The position numbers and the translations under genes were made by a program. A model generated the notes under the pieces. It was not told the DNA's origin, searched no databases, and saw only the letters and a program-made list of their open reading frames with translations. Below are positions 1 through 6,365 of a stretch of DNA of 64,000 bases, piece by piece. Location: contig NZ_JAQQXP010000001.1 of the NCBI RefSeq assembly GCF_028595265.1, positions 1,612,001-1,676,000 of the forward strand, written 5' to 3'. This DNA is from Alteromonas gilva (lineage in GTDB: Bacteria; Pseudomonadota; Gammaproteobacteria; Enterobacterales; Alteromonadaceae). Positions within the stretch are counted from its first letter, which is position 1; every line of letters begins with the position of its first letter.

Positions 1-422
1 ATGTGATTTATCAGGGCTGTAAGATGCTGTTCTTCCGTTTCAGGCCGCGCCAGGAGACGTGGTCCGGTGACGGGAGTAAAGGGAATCGCCGCTATCCATT
101 TAGGGTAATAGTCTATGCCATGCTGGTGATACGCATTTGCCCAGCTATGGTCGAACACATATTCACCATAGCTATGGGTTTTGATATACCCGGGCACTGC
201 TGCAATAAGTTCGCCGTCAATCGTGGCGGTCCAATGGGCGGGTTGCCAGCCGGTACCTTCGCCAACGCAGTGCGTGTGCTCCAACAATTGTAACCAGGTA
301 TATTGCAAAAAGGGCCCGGCGCAATGGCTGAGTTGTTGCCACTGCTGCTTGTTCAGATCATCAATACTATGATGCAGCTGAAATTGCATGGCAGCGCTAT
401 GTGAACTGAATTGCTTAGTCAT
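1..422 (-). CDS. DUF482 / GNAT-like peptidogalycan-recognition protein, 3' end cut by window
   Basis: Partial gene read from the minus strand; about 140 N-terminal residues are visible with no stop before the window edge. The protein shows the hallmarks of PF04339 (DUF482, FemAB/GNAT-fold proteins annotated as peptidogalycan biosynthesis or recognition): a GWQPAHW segment, then HSYGEYVFDHSWANAYHQHG, then YYPKW and IPFTPVTGPRLL. Family members usually run to about 380 residues, so well over half is missing. The start at 422 is the most upstream ATG; a second in-frame ATG lies at 389. The gene is divergent from recX. The exact substrate is unknown for the family; an acyl- or aminoacyl-transferase role is only inferred from the fold. 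Confidence 0.82.
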   Translation of the reverse strand, partial: MTKQFSSHSAAMQFQLHHSIDDLNKQQWQQLSHCAGPFLQYTWLQLLEHTHCVGEGTGWQPAHWTATIDGELIAAVPGYIKTHSYGEYVFDHSWANAYHQHGIDYYPKWIAAIPFTPVTGPRLLARPETEEQHLTALINH

Positions 423-546
423 TATTGTGCCTAGACGAATGAATTGGCATTATACCCGTTATTACTCGTGCCACCGCCGTCAACCATTGTCAGTTGCGCT
501 GCAGGCAGTTATCTTGTGCGCTACTATCACCATACTAGTTTTTAAA

Positions 547-1002
547 ATGACAGATTGCCCACGCAAAATCATTATGGAGTCGATTACCCGCATGCTCGCA
601 CGACGAGAGCATGCGTATCACGAATTGTTACGAAAATTATCACAAAAAGGTTTTGCGTTGGCCGATTGTGTGCCTGTGGTCGATGAATATAAATCTGCGG
701 GTATTCAAAGTGACGCCCGGTATGCCGAAATGAGAGTTCGCTCGGGGATCAACAAAGGGCACGGTCCGGCGCGGTTAAAAGCAGATTGTCAGCAATGGGA
801 CATTGATGAACGCTATGTCACACAAGCGTTTGAGGAGTGCCAGGCTGACTGGTTTGAACTGGCTGTTGTGGTGCGGCACAAGCGATTCGGCACTGGCGCG
901 GCGCGAGATAGCAAAGATAAATCTAAACAGATCCGCTTTTTGCAATACCGTGGCTTTTATTCTGAGCATATTCAGTATGCATTATCTGTCGTCGAAGAGT
1001 AG
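547..1002 (+). CDS. recX: Regulatory protein RecX
   Basis: 151-residue protein of the RecX family, which binds RecA filaments and modulates strand exchange. Recognisable features are the N-terminal LARREHAYHELLRKLSQKGF helix pair, the central RSGINKGHGPARLKADC segment (family pattern R...G.GP.ri...L) and the C-terminal KQIRFLQYRGFYSEHI repeat. The usual length is 150-165 aa, so ATG 547 fits; the more upstream ATG at 388 would add an unrelated tail and run into the divergent gene. No clear ribosome-binding site is visible. In most gammaproteobacteria recX directly follows recA; here recA is not immediately upstream. It is followed by alaS, as is common. Confidence 0.9.
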   Translation: MTDCPRKIIMESITRMLARREHAYHELLRKLSQKGFALADCVPVVDEYKSAGIQSDARYAEMRVRSGINKGHGPARLKADCQQWDIDERYVTQAFEECQADWFELAVVVRHKRFGTGAARDSKDKSKQIRFLQYRGFYSEHIQYALSVVEE

Positions 1003-1163
1003 AAAATCCCTGCCAAATCACCGTTGCCTGCTTAACAAAATAGCCTTAATCATGGTATTGTTGCGCCCACATGTTAGTGCGTCACTGGTGCGGCCTGAAC
1101 AAGACTAAGCCCTACCCAGACAGCATTTAAACTTTAAGGTTAACTAAGGATTGCAGGATTTCA

Positions 1164-3761
1164 ATGACATTATCAACTGCTGATATTCGCCGTACATTTT
1201 TCGAGTATTTTGGTCGTCATGGCCACCAGGCTGTTTCCAGTTCATCACTGGTACCAGCAGATGATCCCACGTTATTGTTTACCAATGCGGGTATGAACCA
1301 GTTTAAGGATGTGTTTTTAGGCACCGAGAAGCGTAGCTACACCCGCGCCGTATCGGCTCAGCGCTGCGTGCGCGCCGGTGGTAAACACAACGATCTGGAA
1401 AATGTGGGTTATACCGCACGTCACCACACGTTCTTTGAAATGATGGGAAATTTCAGCTTTGGTGATTATTTCAAAAAAGAAGCCATTGAGTTTGCCTGGA
1501 CATTTTTAACCGAGGAACTGAAATTACCGAAAGAAAAGCTACTGGTGACGGTTTACTCTGAAGACGATGAAGCCTTTGATATCTGGGAACATCATATCGG
1601 GGTACCGAAAGAAAAAATCATCCGAATTTCAACCTCAGATAACTTTTGGTCGATGGGCGATACGGGGCCATGCGGGCCGTGTTCAGAAATCTTTTATGAC
1701 CATGGCGAGCACATTTGGGGCGGCCCTCCGGGCACGCCAGAAGAAGACGGCGACCGCTTTATAGAAATCTGGAACCTGGTATTTATGCAATACAACCGTC
1801 AGGCAGACGGTACCATGGAGCCGTTACCCAAGCCGTCTATCGATACCGGTATGGGGCTTGAGCGTATTTCTGCCATCATGCAGGATGTGCACAGCAACTA
1901 CGAAATTGATTTGTTTGCAAACCTGATCAGCGCCGCCGCGAGTATCGTGGGTACGTCTGATCTGAGTGATAAGTCGCTTCGCGTTATTGCCGATCATATT
2001 CGCTCGTGTGCCTTTTTAGTGTGTGATGGCGTGATGCCAAGCAATGAAGGCCGGGGTTATGTATTGCGCCGCATTATCCGCCGGGCAGTACGCCACGGTT
2101 ACAAACTGGGCGCCAGTGACATCTTTTTCTATAAGCTGGTGGATGCACTCACTAAAGAAATGGGCGAGGCGTATCCGGAACTTGCTGATCAAAAACCGGT
2201 TATCGAAAAGGTACTGCGGGTTGAAGAAGAGCAGTTCAGCAAAACCTTGTCACGGGGCATGAACATTCTTAATGACGCGTTACGTGAGTTAGAAGGCGAC
2301 ACCATTCCCGGTGAGTTGGTATTTAAGCTCTATGATACCTATGGTTTCCCGGTAGATTTAACTAATGACGTTGCCCGTGAACACGATTACAACATTGACG
2401 AAGCGGGCTTTGAAGCCGCGATGCAAGCTCAGCGTAAGCGCGCACAGGAAGCCAGTAACTTTGGTGCTGATTACAACAGTACACTCAGGGTAGAGCAGCA
2501 AACGGCATTTACCGGTTATAGTGAAGCGACCGGTGAGTCGAATGTGGTTGAACTCATCAGCGGTAATAGTTTCTGTGAGCAACTCACCGACGGTCAGGAA
2601 GGGGTTGTTGTCTTAGATGAAACACCCTTTTATGCCGAAGCCGGTGGTCAGGTTGGCGATACCGGTACACTAAAAGTGGCTAACGGTGAGTTTGTTGTCT
2701 CTGATACGCAAAAAATGGGCAATGCCTTTGCCCATCGCGGTGTGGTAAAAGGTACCATTAAAAAGGGTGATAAAGCCTCGGCTAAAATAGACGACACCAA
2801 ACGCACGGCTATTCGTAAAAACCACAGTGCAACACATTTGCTCCACTCGGCATTACGCGAAGTACTGGGCGATCACGTTACGCAGAAAGGTTCACTGGTT
2901 AATGCTGAACGTCTGCGCTTTGACTTTTCTCACTTTGAGGGCGTAAGTGCGGCGCAGTTAGCGACTATTGAAGCCCGTGTTAACGAAGAAATCCAGGCTA
3001 ACCATGCGTTGAAAACACAGTTGATGGATTTGGATGAAGCCAAAGCCTCGGGGGCGATGGCGCTCTTCGGCGAAAAGTACGACGAAAAAGTGCGGGTAGT
3101 TACCATGGGCCCATTCTCCACCGAATTGTGCGGCGGTACACACGTTAATCAGACCGGTGATATTGGCTTGTTTAAGATAGTCAGCGAGGCGGGTATTGCC
3201 TCGGGTGTGCGCCGGATTGATGCAATTACCGGCATGGGCGCACTGGCGTTTGTACAGCAACAGCAAGCGGTACTGCAGGAAAGCTGCGCGTTGCTAAAAA
3301 CCGACAGCAGTAACCTGGTAGAGAAAATAAGCCAGCTGCAGGGTCAACAAAAAGATCTAGAAAAATCAGTTACTTCGCTTAAACAGAAGATGGCAAGCCA
3401 ACATGGTGCTGATCTGCTTAGCCAAACGAAAGATATAAAAGGTCATAAAGTGTTAATCGCTGAGCTTGATGGCGTTGAGGCCAAGTCGTTACGAGGCATG
3501 GTTGATGACCTTAAAAACCGCATGGGTGAAGGCATTGTTGTGCTGGGTGTACCTGCTGACGGTAAGGTAAGTCTGATTGTTGGGGTTACCAAAGGTTTGA
3601 CTGGCCAGGTTAAAGCCGGCGAGCTGGTGAATCATATCGCTGCCCAGGTGGGTGGTAAAGGCGGTGGTCGCCCTGATATGGCGCAAGCCGGCGGCAGCCA
3701 GCCAGAAAATTTAGCCGCTGCGTTACAATCTGTTAACGTTTGGTTAGAAGATAAGCTATAA
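1164..3761 (+). CDS. alaS: Alanyl-tRNA synthetase
   Basis: 865-residue class II synthetase that charges tRNA-Ala and edits mischarged Ser/Gly. The N-terminal catalytic core begins with RRTFFEYFGRHGHQAVSSSS and LFTNAGMNQFKDVFLG (class II motif 1 and 2 region), with GDTGPCGPCSEIFYD and the motif 3 GMGLERI downstream. The editing domain carries the zinc-binding HSATHLLHSAL and CGGTH elements at roughly residues 560-670. The C-terminal domain has the coiled-coil/oligomerisation stretch and a glycine-rich GGKGGGRPDMAQAGG tail. Length matches the family (about 870 aa). It lies between recX and csrA; unlike Enterobacteriaceae with some intervening genes, only a short spacer separates it from csrA. 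Confidence 0.98.
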   Translation: MTLSTADIRRTFFEYFGRHGHQAVSSSSLVPADDPTLLFTNAGMNQFKDVFLGTEKRSYTRAVSAQRCVRAGGKHNDLENVGYTARHHTFFEMMGNFSFGDYFKKEAIEFAWTFLTEELKLPKEKLLVTVYSEDDEAFDIWEHHIGVPKEKIIRISTSDNFWSMGDTGPCGPCSEIFYDHGEHIWGGPPGTPEEDGDRFIEIWNLVFMQYNRQADGTMEPLPKPSIDTGMGLERISAIMQDVHSNYEIDLFANLISAAASIVGTSDLSDKSLRVIADHIRSCAFLVCDGVMPSNEGRGYVLRRIIRRAVRHGYKLGASDIFFYKLVDALTKEMGEAYPELADQKPVIEKVLRVEEEQFSKTLSRGMNILNDALRELEGDTIPGELVFKLYDTYGFPVDLTNDVAREHDYNIDEAGFEAAMQAQRKRAQEASNFGADYNSTLRVEQQTAFTGYSEATGESNVVELISGNSFCEQLTDGQEGVVVLDETPFYAEAGGQVGDTGTLKVANGEFVVSDTQKMGNAFAHRGVVKGTIKKGDKASAKIDDTKRTAIRKNHSATHLLHSALREVLGDHVTQKGSLVNAERLRFDFSHFEGVSAAQLATIEARVNEEIQANHALKTQLMDLDEAKASGAMALFGEKYDEKVRVVTMGPFSTELCGGTHVNQTGDIGLFKIVSEAGIASGVRRIDAITGMGALAFVQQQQAVLQESCALLKTDSSNLVEKISQLQGQQKDLEKSVTSLKQKMASQHGADLLSQTKDIKGHKVLIAELDGVEAKSLRGMVDDLKNRMGEGIVVLGVPADGKVSLIVGVTKGLTGQVKAGELVNHIAAQVGGKGGGRPDMAQAGGSQPENLAAALQSVNVWLEDKL

Positions 3762-3779
3762 TTACATCAATAGGAGCGG

Positions 3780-3806
3780 CTGACACTGTCGTGACACCAG
3801 TGTCAG
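3780..3806 (+). terminator. Hairpin between alaS and csrA (possible attenuator/terminator)
   Basis: A perfect 9-bp inverted repeat, CTGACACTG (3780-3788) and CAGTGTCAG (3798-3806), with a 9-nt loop. It is followed by a pyrimidine run (TCTCTCTTT) rather than a clean T-tract, so termination may be partial. It lies 19 nt after the alaS stop. Confidence 0.5.
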
Positions 3807-3888
3807 TCTCTCTTTGATAGTGCTTTTAGGGAACGAAGCGCAGGAGCCTGCATGGAGGCAACGTAATCAAGGAACCAGGAGCAAAAGA

Positions 3889-4080
3889 ATGCTTATTTTA
3901 ACTCGTCGTGTGGGTGAAACATTAATGGTTGGTGACGATGTCACCGTTACTGTGTTAGGTGTTAAAGGTAATCAGGTGCGAATTGGTGTTAACGCGCCAA
4001 AAGAAGTATCGGTGCATCGTGAAGAGATTTACATGCGGATCCAGGCCGAAAAGGGCGATCAGCCCGACGGTAATCAGTAA
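3889..4080 (+). CDS. csrA: Carbon storage regulator CsrA
   Basis: 63-residue RNA-binding global post-transcriptional regulator, starting MLILTRRVGETLMVGD and containing the conserved VRIGVNAPKEVSVHREEIY core whose C-terminal Arg in VHREEI contacts RNA GGA motifs. Length equals the family norm (about 61-65 aa). The start at 3889 is preceded by an AGGAG ribosome-binding site; an upstream in-frame ATG at 3814 would add a non-family extension. The leader between alaS and csrA contains several GGA triplets (see findings), as expected for CsrA autoregulation. It is followed by a strong terminator and a tRNA cluster. Confidence 0.97.
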   Translation: MLILTRRVGETLMVGDDVTVTVLGVKGNQVRIGVNAPKEVSVHREEIYMRIQAEKGDQPDGNQ

Positions 4081-4121
4081 CAACCAAATTTATTTTATTT
4101 TTTTGAATTATTTTTGATGTG

Positions 4122-4147
4122 AAGGCCGGTTTTATCCGGCCTTTTTT
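4122..4147 (+). terminator. Rho-independent terminator of csrA
   Basis: AAGGCCGG (4122-4129), a 6-nt loop, CCGGCCTT (4136-4143) and a T-run. It lies about 40 nt after the csrA stop. Confidence 0.9.
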
Positions 4148-4315
4148 GTGTTTGCTTGTTATCGCACCCAAAAGAATCTACCGCAGAGGTTGATGGCTGG
4201 CTTGCAAAGTAGTGTATTTACGGTGGTTTTTTAGTCGTTAAAAGCGTGCTTTTTAAGCGATTCGAAGCGATTGTTTAAAATCCCGGCACACGAATTGTTT
4301 TTTAAATAAAAAGCA

Positions 4316-4343
4316 TTGACTTCCCCCAGCGAGTCATTAAAAT
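4316..4343 (+). promoter_or_regulatory. Sigma70 promoter of the Ser-Arg-Arg tRNA cluster
   Basis: TTGACT (4316-4321), a 16-nt spacer and TAAAAT (4338-4343), followed by a GC-rich stretch (GCAACGCC) typical of stringently controlled stable-RNA promoters. It sits just upstream of tRNA-Ser at 4359. Confidence 0.7.
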
Positions 4344-4358
4344 GCAACGCCACATGAC

Positions 4359-4449
4359 GGAGAGGTGGGTGAGTGGCTGAAACCAGTTCCCTGCTAAGGA
4401 ACCATACCTATTACTGGTATCGAGGGTTCGAATCCCTCCCTCTCCGCCA
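4359..4449 (+). tRNA. tRNA-Ser(GCT)
   Basis: 91-nt tRNA with a 7-bp acceptor stem GGAGAGG/CCTCTCC, a long variable arm typical of class II tRNAs, anticodon loop CTGCTAA giving GCT, TTCGAATC in the T arm and an encoded CCA. First gene of a three-tRNA cluster. Confidence 0.96.
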
Positions 4450-4470
4450 TCTTTATTTTAGTGTATCAGC

Positions 4471-4547
4471 GCGTGCGTAGCTCAGCTGGATAGAGTACCT
4501 GGCTACGAACCAGGCGGTCGGAGGTTCGAATCCTTCCGCACGCGCCA
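4471..4547 (+). tRNA. tRNA-Arg(ACG), copy 1
   Basis: 77-nt tRNA with acceptor stem GCGTGCG/CGCACGC, anticodon loop CTACGAA (ACG, normally edited to ICG by TadA), GGTTCGAATCC in the T arm and an encoded CCA. It is nearly identical to the next tRNA. Confidence 0.96.
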
Positions 4548-4565
4548 CTCACTAAAATACTACAC

Positions 4566-4642
4566 GCGTGTGTAGCTCAGCTGGATAGAGTACCTGGCTA
4601 CGAACCAGGCGGTCGGAGGTTCGAATCCTTCCACACGCGCCA
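4566..4642 (+). tRNA. tRNA-Arg(ACG), copy 2
   Basis: 77-nt tandem copy of the preceding tRNA-Arg. The acceptor stem differs by a compensated pair (GCGTGTG/CACACGC), which keeps the helix intact. CCA is encoded. Confidence 0.96.
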
Positions 4643-4651
4643 CATTATAAA

Positions 4652-4676
4652 AAAGCCTGCTTTTAGCAGGCTTTTT
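4652..4676 (+). terminator. Terminator of the tRNA cluster
   Basis: AAAGCCTGC (4652-4660), loop TTTTA and GCAGGCTTT (4666-4674) continuing into a T-run. It lies 10 nt after the last tRNA. Confidence 0.92.
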
Positions 4677-5105
4677 GCTTTCTGAGTATCATGCAATCTT
4701 TGCGGGCCTGCTGCGCCATACGCTCTGTGTGACATTAGCCCTTCTCATAAATCCTATTGTGTAGTGGTGTAAGTAAGCCTTCTCAATGGGCAGTCGATAG
4801 CGGTTATGATATCTGCGCTGCCACGAATAACGGCGATGTCGTGCATGAGCTGCTCAGATGTCTAGGATTACCCCGTTACCCGTTGTGTTGCCAATCAGCT
4901 AAACGGTAAGTGCTGTTAAATAATTCAAAGCAGATACATTAACTGATAGGGCCACTCACTGATCAGCGAAGGAAGGGTCGCGTCCGCCAGCACTGGCGCT
5001 TATAGGCTTTACCCTGCCGCAAAATACGCAGTTTTCAGTTGTGGGAAGCAGCGTGGAGTACAGGCAGCTTTGCGCCACCTGTTGTGAGCACCGCCGCCAA
5101 CAAGG
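4677..5105. other. Intergenic region without recognisable gene
   Basis: About 430 bp between the tRNA terminator and the 3' end of the minus-strand globin operon. I see no convincing reading frame on either strand. The only structure noted is the short palindrome CGCCAGCACTGGCG near 4987-5000, which could act as a terminator stem for the minus-strand operon but lacks a T-tract. Confidence 0.5.
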
Positions 5106-5525
5106 CTACAGATATAACATTTGTGCCCGGGTGTGGGTCATGCGATTAATCAGTTGGTTTTGTAACCGATGGGGCACGTTGGCTTTATTCATGGCGTTAA
5201 TGAATAAATCTACCGTGAGGTTAAAGTGTGCTTCCGTAATGTTCATACCACCATGAACCTGCTCCATAGTATCTCCCGAGTATTCACAGGGTCCGCCTGA
5301 AAATACACAAAGCTGCTCCGAAAACTTAGCGACAAAGCGCTCGATGTCGGAATCGGCAAAATAGGGCAATATGGTGTCGTTGTACTCAATCTCATACACA
5401 AAGTTTTCGACTATCTCGTTAATTTTAGCTTGGCCGCCAAGCTGTTCATAGAGTGTCGTTGAGCGGCTAGCACAGCCGCTTATCAGCAAAAGTAATGCAA
5501 TGAGCGCTGGGATACGTTTTACCAT
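5106..5525 (-). CDS. Group 1 truncated haemoglobin, lipoprotein form
   Basis: 139-residue protein that begins with a lipoprotein signal peptide (hydrophobic ALIALLLLISGC, lipobox Cys near residue 18), so it is predicted to be membrane-anchored on the periplasmic side. The mature part is a truncated globin (TrHb group I): TLYEQLGGQAKINEIVENF at the start, then a GGPCEYSG segment, MEQVHGGMNITEAHF with the likely proximal haem His in QVHGG, and a final helix. Typical roles of the family are O2/NO binding or NO dioxygenation. Most TrHbs are cytoplasmic, so the lipoprotein signal is unusual. It is the last gene of a four-gene operon and overlaps the DUF3034 gene by 7 nt. Confidence 0.88.
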   Translation of the reverse strand: MVKRIPALIALLLLISGCASRSTTLYEQLGGQAKINEIVENFVYEIEYNDTILPYFADSDIERFVAKFSEQLCVFSGGPCEYSGDTMEQVHGGMNITEAHFNLTVDLFINAMNKANVPHRLQNQLINRMTHTRAQMLYL

Positions 5526-6355
5526 AGCTGACCTCCTACAGACAGGTACACGCCTTTTTGACCTGTGGCACCGGCGATGCTGCCCAGATCAGCCCAGGCC
5601 AGCGTAAAATTAACACGCTTAGTGGGGATATAAGTAATAAAAACATCCATCCAGTCATCCTCACCTAAACCAAGGTTATCGGGTTTTTGGCGGTACTCTA
5701 TTCCGGCGGCAAAATGACGGGAAAACAACACGCCAACGCTGCCTTCCAGCATAAGCTCATAATCCTCGTTTTGTGGTCCGCCAAAGCCAAGCAGGCCGAG
5801 CTGGTTAGCCTTGGTTAAACGTCCCGTGAGGTTCCATACCAGATTGTAGCCGGCAGCAGCACCAAGATGGACCTTAGTGGCTGCAAGGTAATAGTCGGTA
5901 CCAGAGGTATCTTTACTGCCTACCAGTTGCGCAACTGCAGTGTCTTCAAGCTCTTTATGCTGTAGTCCTGCGCTGATTTGTGGCCAGTCAGAATAGACAA
6001 CATCACCATACAAACGCACCTTGGCGCCATAAACTTTCTGGGCTATTTCACCGCCTATGGTAGTGAGGTCAAATACATGACGAGCCACACTGAACTCGGC
6101 GCGGTCATAAACAGATACGTTAGCGCCGATCACATTTAAGCGGTAATCCTCGAGATTTACCTGGGTGATAAAGGCACTTACTGACACTTCATCCTGCGTG
6201 TCATAACCTGACAATGTCGCCCAGGGGACTATTCCACCACCGCCGGCGCCTTCCAGTTGATTTAAGCCTGCCGTACCAATCAACTTGCCGTTGCCGGCAA
6301 GCGACAAACTGCTATAGGTGATCAGTACGAAGCTAAGTAGTTTAAGTAATCGCAC
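5519..6355 (-). CDS. DUF3034 family protein, probable outer-membrane beta-barrel
   Basis: 278 residues with an N-terminal signal peptide (LLKLLSFVLITYSSLSLAG) and a mature part rich in alternating aromatic/polar beta strands ending in an aromatic Trp (VGGQLW), typical of outer-membrane proteins. Segments such as GTAGLNQLEGAGGGGIVPWA, AEFSVARHVFD and LGEDDWMDVFITYIPTKRVNFTLAWADLG match DUF3034 proteins as I know them. No biochemical function is established. It lies 10 nt after the EAL gene and overlaps the truncated globin gene, so the products are probably made together. A porin or ligand-uptake role is inference only. Confidence 0.82.
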   Translation of the reverse strand: MRLLKLLSFVLITYSSLSLAGNGKLIGTAGLNQLEGAGGGGIVPWATLSGYDTQDEVSVSAFITQVNLEDYRLNVIGANVSVYDRAEFSVARHVFDLTTIGGEIAQKVYGAKVRLYGDVVYSDWPQISAGLQHKELEDTAVAQLVGSKDTSGTDYYLAATKVHLGAAAGYNLVWNLTGRLTKANQLGLLGFGGPQNEDYELMLEGSVGVLFSRHFAAGIEYRQKPDNLGLGEDDWMDVFITYIPTKRVNFTLAWADLGSIAGATGQKGVYLSVGGQLW

Positions 6356-6365
6356 TTAATACTCC

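Noticed and set aside
3..293. Plus-strand open frame of 96 codons
   Set aside because: Antisense of the DUF482 gene, whose minus-strand translation matches a known family.
388..546. Longer N-terminus for recX
   Set aside because: The added residues do not resemble RecX and overlap the divergent gene start; length from 547 fits the family.
3814..3888. Longer N-terminus for csrA
   Set aside because: CsrA always begins MLxLTRR; the extension covers the ribosome-binding site and GGA sites.
4652..5105. Possible small RNA after the tRNA cluster
   Set aside because: Only the terminator hairpin is clear; no promoter or second stem supports an RNA gene.
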